This document shows positions 7,288 to 15,436 of a DNA stretch of 64,000 nucleotides, one piece after another. This DNA is from Bacillota bacterium (GTDB taxonomy: Bacteria > Bacillota > Clostridia > Lachnospirales > Lachnospiraceae). The stretch is taken from contig JAEZFK010000021.1 in NCBI GenBank assembly GCA_023437715.1, positions 1 through 64,000 of the forward strand. The letters are read 5' to 3'. The translations under genes were made by a program, and so were the position numbers. Position 1 is the stretch's first letter. Each line of letters starts with the position of its first letter. Below the pieces are notes generated by a model. It was not told where the DNA came from. It ran no database searches and was given only the letters and a program-made list of their open reading frames with translations.

Positions 7288-9102
7288 ATGGCAAAAGGTT
7301 TTAAGGAAATTGGGAAAAAGGCAGAGGTGCTGATTGAGCAAGGCAAAGAGGCTGACCAGAAAGTTCAGAGTTGCCAAGCGAGAGTCGCTTCGTCCAATAA
7401 TAGGGCTGCCGCAGCCAGAAGGCAGCTTGCAGCCGCAAGTGAGACTGATGAAGAAGGAAATCCAACAGGAGATGTTGAGTATGCACGTGCACAGCTAAGT
7501 ATGGCTGAAAATCAACTGGCCGCCAGTCAACGTGCTCTTTTTGCTGCTCGTAGTGATGCCGACCGAGTAAGACAGCAAAAAAATGCCCATATTGAGGAAA
7601 TTGAGAAGCACAATCAAGTGGAACGATCCAACTTGGAAAAACTGCGGCGTCTCCGTTCTGAAGCATTTGGTGCTGATTCTGCGGTACTGACGGAGGGAAT
7701 GGCAGAGCGCCTTAATGAGGCTGAGGATGCCAGAGTGGCGCTTTTCCGCAGTATGGGTATTGATGCCACCCCAGATCATGTTGCTGTCGGTGATGCTGGT
7801 GCTGGTAATTCCGGATGGAGAGGCGGCGGATTTGCGATTTTAGATACAACCGGGCAGGCACAAAGTCATCAAGGCGGTGGCTCTGAGGGACTTGCCTCTG
7901 GAGGTGGGATTGCGGCACCTGTTGGTGGTGGGCTGACTGCTTCTTCATATGTGGACGCAGCACTTAGTGAGGAAGAAATGCGTCTTTCAGACACAGAAAA
8001 TACGATCCATGCCGGACAAGTGGGCCGGATTTTTGCGGATATTCCTGGGTGGTTGGATGGTAACGCATCCGCTAACACATTGGTAAATCGAATTGTTGAG
8101 TCCAGCGTTTTGTCAACCGAACAAAAGGTATCTGAACTAAATATGTTGAGAAGCCAGTTGATGGCTGCGGCGCAGAGTTATTTCAATCAAGTGGAGGCAA
8201 ATGCTATAAAAGACCATGCTAAGGACCTGAAACTTACTTCCGTAGAAAAACGCCAAATGGGCGAGCGATATATTGATAACATACTTGAAGTATATCGGGA
8301 CAATCTTCTGGATCAAGGAGTGGTTTCTGTTGCGGCTCTGGACGCAGAAATCAGAGAGTTGCGAAAACACTACTTGGCCGAACTTGAAAAAGACATATTG
8401 GGGCAGCCGAATGGTCTGTATTCAGATCCAAATTATGATGAATTGATTGAGAAAATCCATAACTGTCGACCGCAAATAGCAAATGTTTCACCTGGAGGCA
8501 ACATGACATTTGAATTGGCCGATTCTGGTCACGTAAATCCAAATTACGGAAAGGGTTCTGGCTATTCGATTAATTGTCAATCCTGTGTAGTTGCTTTTGA
8601 GGCACGTGAGAGAGGGTACAATGTTCAGGTTCTTCCTTGTACAAAAGGCTCAGCACTTGATCAGTTATCGCATGATCCGAGAATGGCATGGATTGATCCA
8701 AGAACAGGCAAATACCCAGAATACATTTATGATAACTCTCGAAGAACACCGGAGAAGTATTTAGATTTTGTCAATGAAGTCGTAAAACCCGGTAATAGAT
8801 ATACGATCCAGTTTGCATGGAAAGGTCGGTGGCATAGTGGTCACATAGTCAATATAGATAGAACCTCAAATGGACTGCTGCGAATCAAGGATAACCAACG
8901 CGGTTCAAGAGAAAGGAGTGAATGGATAGGCAATTTTGAGGTTCTTGATTATTTATCGAAAATGAAATATAAGAAAATATCACTGTTCGGAGGGGCGGCT
9001 ACATGTGTTCCCCAATTATTACATATAGATAATATGGATTTCAACTTTAATGTAGTTAATCACATTATGAAAGGAGCAGAAAATGGAACATCTGTTAGTT
9101 GA
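7288..9102 (+). CDS. Coiled-coil protein with C-terminal papain-fold toxin-like domain
   Basis: A 604-residue polymorphic-toxin-like protein. Residues 1-150 are coiled coil (Ala/Gln/Arg-rich heptads), followed by a Gly-rich linker (~170-220) and another helical part. The C-terminal ~200 residues resemble Tox-PL papain-fold domains (glutamine deamidase/protease toxins): HVNPNYGKG, then NCQSCVVA with Cys at 430/433, GHIVNID with His at 519, and IKDNQRG with Asp at 535, giving a Cys-His-Asp set in the right order. ATG 7288 is 8 bases after AGGAGA; a GTG two codons earlier is possible. The coiled-coil head plus C-terminal enzyme is the layout of secreted effectors. The next gene overlaps its end. 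Confidence 0.78.
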   Translation: MAKGFKEIGKKAEVLIEQGKEADQKVQSCQARVASSNNRAAAARRQLAAASETDEEGNPTGDVEYARAQLSMAENQLAASQRALFAARSDADRVRQQKNAHIEEIEKHNQVERSNLEKLRRLRSEAFGADSAVLTEGMAERLNEAEDARVALFRSMGIDATPDHVAVGDAGAGNSGWRGGGFAILDTTGQAQSHQGGGSEGLASGGGIAAPVGGGLTASSYVDAALSEEEMRLSDTENTIHAGQVGRIFADIPGWLDGNASANTLVNRIVESSVLSTEQKVSELNMLRSQLMAAAQSYFNQVEANAIKDHAKDLKLTSVEKRQMGERYIDNILEVYRDNLLDQGVVSVAALDAEIRELRKHYLAELEKDILGQPNGLYSDPNYDELIEKIHNCRPQIANVSPGGNMTFELADSGHVNPNYGKGSGYSINCQSCVVAFEARERGYNVQVLPCTKGSALDQLSHDPRMAWIDPRTGKYPEYIYDNSRRTPEKYLDFVNEVVKPGNRYTIQFAWKGRWHSGHIVNIDRTSNGLLRIKDNQRGSRERSEWIGNFEVLDYLSKMKYKKISLFGGAATCVPQLLHIDNMDFNFNVVNHIMKGAENGTSVS

Positions 9103-9301
9103 CGAGTTTGCAAAAAGTCAGGGATACGAAAAGGCTGAGTATCTTTGTGAATGGCGAGGATATAAGTGTTATGAACCCATTGTTGCTGAAGGTGAGATGT
9201 CCTATGTAGGGTTGCCGCTTCTTATTTTGGAAGACAAAAATGGCGGCCTACGGATGTCAACGCCAGAAGAAGCCATGCAGCAAATGGATGAAAGTGAATA
9301 A
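9083..9301 (+). CDS. Small protein, candidate immunity partner of the papain-fold protein
   Basis: A 72-residue acidic protein whose ATG lies inside the end of the toxin-like gene (20-base overlap) behind AAAGGAG. The sequence has two Cys and several aromatic residues in its first half and an acidic end (EEAMQQMDES). I do not recognise a family. Immediate 3' overlap with a toxin-like gene is the classic place for an immunity gene, but at 72 residues it is small for that role and the claim rests on position only. It could instead be a delivery adaptor. Confidence 0.65.
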   Translation: MEHLLVDEFAKSQGYEKAEYLCEWRGYKCYEPIVAEGEMSYVGLPLLILEDKNGGLRMSTPEEAMQQMDESE

Positions 9302-9366
9302 CTTCGGATCAACAGAATAATCTTCATACACAAGACGCATAAAATACAGGAGGCGCAGTAAATCTT

Positions 9367-12300
9367 ATGTGTAATTATGGTGTTGGCGAAAAATGCTCTG
9401 GTCGTGTTATTAATATTTACCAAGGTAATCTGATTGTCGAATTAGAGCAGGGTGTTATCGGTAGAATTTTCAAAGGTGCAGAACCAATATCTGTAGACTT
9501 AGGGACTATCATTGATGTTGTAGTTAAACAGAATGATGACTGGGGAATCCTCCTTGATTTTGTTTCCGTTTCAAAGCAGCCGGAGATCAGCGCAAGCAAT
9601 GAAACGAAATCTTGGAATAATTGGAAAAACATACCTGTAGGACATGGGCAGGCAATGGCAGCAATGCTTGCTCTGCGTAGCCACACAGATGCTTTTCTAA
9701 GTGAATTGACTGAAGCCAGAAAAGAATGGGAAGATGCAAAATCTAGCAGTAAGCAAATCTATGATTCCGTTACATCTAGTGCCATACAGCAATGTGAAGA
9801 TGAACGACAGCGGTTCACGAGTGAGTGTGAAAACAACATTAAAAATACAGAATCCAGAAGAAATACGGTTAGCACTATCATGAACGCATATAACAATTTT
9901 ATCAACTATACGCTAAAAAGCGGCGCGGATAATATGCTTGACGCTGCTCGTGGCGATATAAGTTCTGTGGAAAGCAGACAGGGCGATGTCACAAAGGCAA
10001 TCAGCTCTAAGATTCAAGCGTATAGAACCCTTTATAATTGTCAGATCGCAGAGTCTGAACGCATCCAGAACGATAAGCTGGATAAAGCAAGAATAGAGCA
10101 GATTGACCGAGATACGCAGGCTGAGCGCAGGTTTGAAGCTAAACATAAGAGTATTTGTGATACTTATCGCTCGGATATAAATGACGGGTTCAACAAATCT
10201 ACAATTCACGCTTATCAGCAGGAGATTAAGTCTTCAAGGTTTAATGCCGCTAACTACGACTGCCCTTCTGAAGTTCCGGATTATGTTATGCTCGGGGACA
10301 TTGGCCTTATTATCCCCAATAATTCGCAGAACGATATAGCTGTTGTTCAGGCTGTGGAGTTGCAGGCAGCAGACGTTGGCATAAGGCAGCCGGGCGAGTA
10401 TGTTGTCAAAATCCCCTACTCTCAGAGGCTGTCGGATGGCATCTCTCTTCTGATGAGATATTCACTTTCTGAAAAAGATTATGTGCAGGGATTAATGCAG
10501 CCATTGCTTCTGAAGCTTTTCATGTCTTTCCCTGCAGGAAAACTTGAAGCAACTATGATTGATCCGCTTGAATTTGGAGCTAGTTTTCCCGACATTCCGA
10601 AACTGGCTGGGGGTCACAATTCGGCGCGAATTATCGACACAAAGATATGGAGTGGGGAAAAGGATATTGAAACTGCTATTGCAACTTTGAGACTGCGGCT
10701 TGAAAACATGACGCAGGCTTATGGGGGAGACCAGATCAGCCGCTTGAAAAAAGAGGTTATTAGAGCATTAGCCATCACGAACTTCCCTATTGGCTTTAAT
10801 GAAACTGCTTTGAAAGACCTGCATGCAATCGTGAGAAATAGTGCGTCCCTTGGAGTATGTGTGCTGATATGTGCAAACGATGAGGAGCTTGAGAAACTCA
10901 AGCAGAGAAATGGAACTCTCGTAGCTGAAATTGTTCAAAGTGTTGTTGAAACAAAAGTATCTGGAAAAAGGCTTATGCTTGTTGGTTCAAATAAAGAACG
11001 CTTATTCTTTCAGCTTGATGAGATGCAGGATGTATTTGAGCGCAAGAACGAGATCATTCCGCTGATTAGCAGTGCTATTGAGCATATGCAACTCAAAGTT
11101 GAACACTTTGATAGCATGTATAGAGAGGATATCTGCGATAGTAACAACTGGTTCACAGGAAACCATGAAGAAATTGCTATCTCGATTGGAATCAAGGGGG
11201 CAAATACCATAGTCAAAATGGTCCTGGGAAGAGGCGGTGGAAGTACGGAACACCACGCGCTGATTGCTGGACAGACTGGTGCAGGCAAGTCTACCCTTCT
11301 CCATACACTTATCATGAGTACCCTTATCAGCTATTCACCTGATGAGGTACAGATGTATTTGCTCGACTTCAAAGAAGGTGTTGAATTTAGCGCATATACC
11401 CGTTACCGTCTGCCGGCTCTGAGAGTCGTCGCCATAAACAGTGAGCGCGAGTTTGGATTGAACGTTCTAAAGGAACTGTGTACAGAACTGGAAATCAGAA
11501 CAAAGTACTTTACCCGTTATGGGGTGTCGGATATCAATGGCTATGTGAAACTCTCTGATGCTCCAAAGGTTCCGAAACTCCTCCTTATTTTTGATGAAGT
11601 TCAGGAACTGTTTAGAAGCAAGGATGAGAGCGACTCCATTAGTAGTGAGTGCCTTTCCTGCCTTAACAAACTTGTTATGCAGGGCAGAGCTATGGGAATC
11701 CATGTTATTCTTGCGTGCCAGGACTTCCACAACTGTGCCGGATTAGAGGCATATTTCAGCCAGATGGCTATTCGAATCGCTGTAAAAGGTTCTGAGGACG
11801 GTGCGGCATCAATTTTGAATGCCGATAATGCTGGAATTCGCACACTTCAAAATCAGCCCGCAGGTGCGGCGATTTACAACGGTGGCGGTGGCGTGGAATC
11901 CGCCAATAACTTCTTCCAGGTAAGTTACATTAACGAGGATGAGCGTCTGAATTTCCTTACTCGTTTGGATGCGTACTTCACCGATCCGGATGTTGCACCG
12001 CTTTATGAGGATCAGCAGACAAGAGTTCTTCTTACTAACGCAGAGGATAACATTCACAACTGCTTTAATCAACTGATTCTGGAAGGTGTCGATAGTATCA
12101 AACCTTTGGGTATATCAAAAGACGGATATGGTCTGCTCCTTGGTCAAGGTTTTGGGAAGAAGAGTATCTTTATGCCGGAACTTAGAACCAAAGACCGTGA
12201 TAATCTCCTTGTTGTCAGCAAAGACGAAAAGGTGGCCTTGAGTTTGTTTGAACTGTCTGTGATGAGCGTGCTTTACGAGGAACTTCACACGAGTGCAGAC

Positions 12301-12924
12301 AAGGCAAACGCTCTTGTGTATATCATTGACTTGTTTGCTGACGAATTAGCTGATGGAGAGTGTGATTTCGATTTCCTTGAATCTCAGTTCCCGCAACAGG
12401 TTAAGGTTGCTAAAGTCGGTGATGCTGAAGAACTCATCACCAGCCTGTATGAAACTGTGGTTGGACGCTCCGAAAGAAGTATTCTTTCCACAGAACGAAT
12501 CTTCTTGATGTTCTTTGGGATCAATCGTGCAAGGAGGCTGCGTACTGGTCGAATTTATGATGAGGATCGTGGTGGAGAATTAAGCTCAATCGAGATGCTT
12601 CAGAAGATTATTGCAAACGGACCAAAGTATTGCGTAAACAGTATTGTATGGGGGGAGAGCATTCGCAGTATTGAGCTTATGCTTGGTGACCGTTATGATT
12701 CTATGTTTGATAAGCGCATCGCGTATGGACTCGATGAGGAATCAATGGACATCCTTGTAGCTGAGAGCGAAGCAAAAGCGCTTCGTGGTAAGACTGCGGT
12801 TTATATGGATATTGACAGGGATGTAAAAAATACTCACTTCCGGCCTTATGATGTTCCTGCAAAGGTGTGGGTGGAGCGTTATGCCGAGATTTACGACGAA
12901 GTAATCAATGAAGGAGGTCGCTAA
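9367..12924 (+). CDS. FtsK/SpoIIIE-type ATPase with S1-like N-terminus, EssC-like
   Basis: A 1185-residue protein. Residues 4-58 read like an S1/OB-fold domain (GRVINIYQGNLIVEL ... GRIFKGAEPISVDLGTIIDV). A long coiled coil follows (~95-290). The FtsK motor has Walker A AGQTGAGKSTLL at ~634 and Walker B LLLIFDEVQEL near 740. The last ~260 residues look like a second, degenerate FtsK module without Walker A, ending in the family-typical GKTAVYMDIDRD. Tandem FtsK modules with a degenerate copy are characteristic of the type VII secretion motor EssC/EccC, but the usual transmembrane pair and FHA repeats are absent here; an FHA protein and a membrane protein are encoded separately. AGGAGG lies 13 bases before the ATG. 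Confidence 0.85.
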   Translation: MCNYGVGEKCSGRVINIYQGNLIVELEQGVIGRIFKGAEPISVDLGTIIDVVVKQNDDWGILLDFVSVSKQPEISASNETKSWNNWKNIPVGHGQAMAAMLALRSHTDAFLSELTEARKEWEDAKSSSKQIYDSVTSSAIQQCEDERQRFTSECENNIKNTESRRNTVSTIMNAYNNFINYTLKSGADNMLDAARGDISSVESRQGDVTKAISSKIQAYRTLYNCQIAESERIQNDKLDKARIEQIDRDTQAERRFEAKHKSICDTYRSDINDGFNKSTIHAYQQEIKSSRFNAANYDCPSEVPDYVMLGDIGLIIPNNSQNDIAVVQAVELQAADVGIRQPGEYVVKIPYSQRLSDGISLLMRYSLSEKDYVQGLMQPLLLKLFMSFPAGKLEATMIDPLEFGASFPDIPKLAGGHNSARIIDTKIWSGEKDIETAIATLRLRLENMTQAYGGDQISRLKKEVIRALAITNFPIGFNETALKDLHAIVRNSASLGVCVLICANDEELEKLKQRNGTLVAEIVQSVVETKVSGKRLMLVGSNKERLFFQLDEMQDVFERKNEIIPLISSAIEHMQLKVEHFDSMYREDICDSNNWFTGNHEEIAISIGIKGANTIVKMVLGRGGGSTEHHALIAGQTGAGKSTLLHTLIMSTLISYSPDEVQMYLLDFKEGVEFSAYTRYRLPALRVVAINSEREFGLNVLKELCTELEIRTKYFTRYGVSDINGYVKLSDAPKVPKLLLIFDEVQELFRSKDESDSISSECLSCLNKLVMQGRAMGIHVILACQDFHNCAGLEAYFSQMAIRIAVKGSEDGAASILNADNAGIRTLQNQPAGAAIYNGGGGVESANNFFQVSYINEDERLNFLTRLDAYFTDPDVAPLYEDQQTRVLLTNAEDNIHNCFNQLILEGVDSIKPLGISKDGYGLLLGQGFGKKSIFMPELRTKDRDNLLVVSKDEKVALSLFELSVMSVLYEELHTSADKANALVYIIDLFADELADGECDFDFLESQFPQQVKVAKVGDAEELITSLYETVVGRSERSILSTERIFLMFFGINRARRLRTGRIYDEDRGGELSSIEMLQKIIANGPKYCVNSIVWGESIRSIELMLGDRYDSMFDKRIAYGLDEESMDILVAESEAKALRGKTAVYMDIDRDVKNTHFRPYDVPAKVWVERYAEIYDEVINEGGR

Positions 12925-12926
12925 TT

Positions 12927-13262
12927 ATGACATCACAAGAAGCAAGACAGCAGGTGGAAGCCTGTGAGTGCCAGATAACAGATGCGTACAGTAATCTTAG
13001 AGATGCCGTAAGAAGTGTGGGATCAAGTGCAACCCAAGCGGCATCTAGTAAGACAACAACGAGTACTTTGATGCCGCTTATTATTTCTTTGTTTGGTCTT
13101 ATCCTTTGTTTTGCATCGCATCCAGTATGGGGGATTCTGTTAATTATTTTAGGTATTGTGATTGCATACAATATGTATCAGTCGGCGGCTTCAGTCCTAA
13201 ATATGGTCGAGAACCGGCAGAAGAATTTAAATTCAATATTGGATGACAATTCAAAAATTTAA
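12927..13262 (+). CDS. Small membrane protein with two transmembrane helices
   Basis: A 111-residue protein. The first ~50 residues are helical and polar with two Cys and a Ser/Thr-rich linker; two hydrophobic segments follow back to back (about 50-64 and 67-85, joined by a short SHPVW turn), then a polar helix. It begins 2 bases after the FtsK-type gene with AAGGAGGT upstream, so the two are translated together. Because the FtsK protein lacks its own membrane helices, this could be its membrane anchor. Family unknown. Confidence 0.8.
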   Translation: MTSQEARQQVEACECQITDAYSNLRDAVRSVGSSATQAASSKTTTSTLMPLIISLFGLILCFASHPVWGILLIILGIVIAYNMYQSAASVLNMVENRQKNLNSILDDNSKI

Positions 13263-13345
13263 GATACATAGCAAATGGTGACTAATGTATCGGCGAGGAG
13301 AATATCTCCTATTTTCCTCGCTGAAGATCGTTAAAGGTGATAAGA

Positions 13346-13798
13346 ATGGCTGATGTAAATAATTGGGATAACATAGAGGCTTTCCAATTAAAAGAGTGCT
13401 ATGATTTGGCAACTCAATTTGAAAAACTTGATACGGCAAAAGATGTGTTGAGGGAAAAATCCAAGAGGATTAACATTTCTAAAAATTATGTTCCGGTGCA
13501 AGCAGACGTTTCTTATCAGCAAACTGAAATGCAGATTGTATCGGAAGCCATCTATGGGCTGACTTTAGAGGGTTTTGCCGCCTCTGATAATGGGGGGTTT
13601 AGGTATTCTCATAAAGTTGATAATCTGCCAAGTTCTGCCGAAAAGGAATTTACCCTAGCGTTACTTTCTTTGAGAAACGGAACCAATGAAACACAGAGGC
13701 TGGATGCTTTGCGGCATATTATGGCCGCTTTGAGCTATTCGCCTAACGATCCTCGCTATATTGCTCTGGCGAGTGTGTTGCAAGATGTAGATAAGTGA
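13346..13798 (+). CDS. Hypothetical protein, 150 aa
   Basis: A soluble, mostly helical protein that I do not recognise. The ATG at 13346 has AAAGGTGA upstream; an in-frame GTG at 13337 overlaps that ribosome site and is less likely. The C-terminal half has a run of amphipathic helices (TNETQRLDALRHIMAALSY) reminiscent of a helical-repeat unit. It lies between the small membrane protein and the 349-residue gene, spaced 10 bases from the latter, and so is part of the same transcription unit. Confidence 0.75.
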   Translation: MADVNNWDNIEAFQLKECYDLATQFEKLDTAKDVLREKSKRINISKNYVPVQADVSYQQTEMQIVSEAIYGLTLEGFAASDNGGFRYSHKVDNLPSSAEKEFTLALLSLRNGTNETQRLDALRHIMAALSYSPNDPRYIALASVLQDVDK

Positions 13799-13808
13799 GG
13801 CGGATAAC

Positions 13809-14858
13809 ATGGATTCGAAAAAGGTACTATACTTTTTAGGAATGCTTAACAGGGAAACAAACGGATATGCCGATGAAATTGCGGAGGTTTATAAAAGGGC
13901 ATTGGACGAAAATGATGATGTCATTCGTTTGAAGATGCTCTTGAATGACTATACATACTACCGCGAGATTGGTAACTCCCTATATAAGAATGGAACAGAG
14001 GTGTTAGAAAAGGTTTACTCTACGCCATCAAAGTCGCTGGATATTTTTCCAAAATTGAGGCAAGCCCATGAATCTATAGATAACGAAGTTAGAGTATGTG
14101 ATGAATTAATGCGTTCTCCTTTTCCGTTTTCTGAAACAATTACGGTCTTAAAAAAGAAAGACACAATAGCCTACATGACAGCCCTAAAAATGATTGCAAG
14201 TACGTGTGTATACTTGATTACTCTTTATGCAGGCTTGAACCCAATAAAAAACCTTACATGGGACGACAATACTGGAATTCAAGAAATGGTTCATGCCGTT
14301 AATACCAAGTTTCTTCCAGCATTATGCGGGGTAAGAAGACCTAACTACAGTTGGGTAATCAGAAAAAAACGGATGGGAGGAAGAGCCCTTTTTGGCGGCG
14401 ACTACTTTTATTTGAGCTATGAAAACACAAGAAGCGTTGACGGGCTATGCAGTGCTTTACACAAAGAGCCAATGGGTACTCACGCTTTCTTAAATATGGC
14501 TGCTTACGAATCTGGAGAATGTGATGTTCCTTTCTGTTGGGGAATTGGGAATATTGTTTCTGCCTTACCCGATAGTGTAATACTGTTTCTTAAAAACAGC
14601 GTGGCAACAAAAGTGAGATCTCCGCAAGGTGCGGAGTTAAAAAGAAAAATGCCCACACCTTTTGAATGTATCAAACAATTATCGAATAGAGCAATGTTCT
14701 GTGTCACACCAGATGAGCTTCTGTTAGTAATGAACCAATGGCAGGTAGGACACGAGATTGAGGAACGAAAGCGTACTCACAACTGCTTGTTTTGCGGGAA
14801 ATATGTTGATGGAAATAAACTGGTTTGCTCATCACACTTTACTTCGGAGCTTAGATGA
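13809..14858 (+). CDS. Unknown 349-aa protein with C-terminal zinc knuckle
   Basis: I do not recognise the main part. The N-terminal ~120 residues are helical and charged, a hydrophobic helix follows near 125-142, and the centre has mixed strands rich in aromatic residues. The C-terminus carries HNCLFCGKYVDGNKLVCSSHF, a CxxC...CxxH arrangement fitting a small zinc-binding knuckle. The stop overlaps the start of the next gene, an NrdG-like radical SAM protein, by ATGA. This tight coupling makes it a candidate substrate or partner of that enzyme; no glycyl-radical motif (RVxGY-like) is present. A translation start at 13809 follows GAGGCGG. Confidence 0.75.
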   Translation: MDSKKVLYFLGMLNRETNGYADEIAEVYKRALDENDDVIRLKMLLNDYTYYREIGNSLYKNGTEVLEKVYSTPSKSLDIFPKLRQAHESIDNEVRVCDELMRSPFPFSETITVLKKKDTIAYMTALKMIASTCVYLITLYAGLNPIKNLTWDDNTGIQEMVHAVNTKFLPALCGVRRPNYSWVIRKKRMGGRALFGGDYFYLSYENTRSVDGLCSALHKEPMGTHAFLNMAAYESGECDVPFCWGIGNIVSALPDSVILFLKNSVATKVRSPQGAELKRKMPTPFECIKQLSNRAMFCVTPDELLLVMNQWQVGHEIEERKRTHNCLFCGKYVDGNKLVCSSHFTSELR

Positions 14859-15436
14859 AACAGATGGATATAAAAATTAGTCTCGCAAGAATGTATTATC
14901 CGATAAAAGTCCTTGGTCCGGGCAGTAGGGTTGGAATATGGATGAACGGCTGCAATCGAGGCTGCAATGGGTGTATTAGTCCGGAACTGCAAGTATATGA
15001 TAAATCAAAAGAGGTGTCTGTTGATGAAATCATGAGGATGATTGAGCGTGTAGATGGTCCTATAGATGGGTTTACCATATCCGGAGGGGAACCGTTCTTC
15101 AGACCGGAAGCGTTAAATGCACTGGTAGGAGCGGCAGCAACCGTTTGTGATGATATCCTGATTTTTTCGGGATATACAATTAAGGAACTAAAAGCACAAG
15201 GCGAAAAAGCGATTGATTCTGTTCTCGATACTTGTGCGGCCCTTATAGATGGTCCATATGTGAAAGAACTGAATGATAATAGCGGACTAAGGGGCTCTTC
15301 GAATCAAAGATGCTGGATCTTTAAATATCCAGATAAGTATGCCGGGATTGAAATCGCAGAAAGAAGATTGCAAACTATCGTATATGGCAAGAGAGTTTTG
15401 ACGATAGGCATTCCTCAAGGAGAGATGTTTTTATGA
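14855..15436 (+). CDS. NrdG-like radical SAM activating-enzyme homologue
   Basis: A 193-residue single-cluster radical SAM protein. WMNGCNRGCNGCISP gives the CxxxCxxC cluster motif near residue 30, preceded by the LGPGSRVGIW stretch typical of NrdG/activase proteins, and ISGGEPF supplies the GGE SAM-binding motif. Length matches the activase group. Activases normally create a glycyl radical in a partner such as NrdD or PFL; no such partner is encoded nearby. Four-base ATGA overlaps on both sides (with the zinc-knuckle gene and with the kinase gene) place it firmly inside the locus, so it probably modifies a component of this system. Confidence 0.82.
   Translation: MKQMDIKISLARMYYPIKVLGPGSRVGIWMNGCNRGCNGCISPELQVYDKSKEVSVDEIMRMIERVDGPIDGFTISGGEPFFRPEALNALVGAAATVCDDILIFSGYTIKELKAQGEKAIDSVLDTCAALIDGPYVKELNDNSGLRGSSNQRCWIFKYPDKYAGIEIAERRLQTIVYGKRVLTIGIPQGEMFL

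Noticed and set aside
14855..15436. Anaerobic ribonucleotide reductase activase (NrdG) in the classic sense
   Set aside because: No NrdD-like gene or glycyl-radical motif is found in the locus, and the gene is coupled to unrelated partners.
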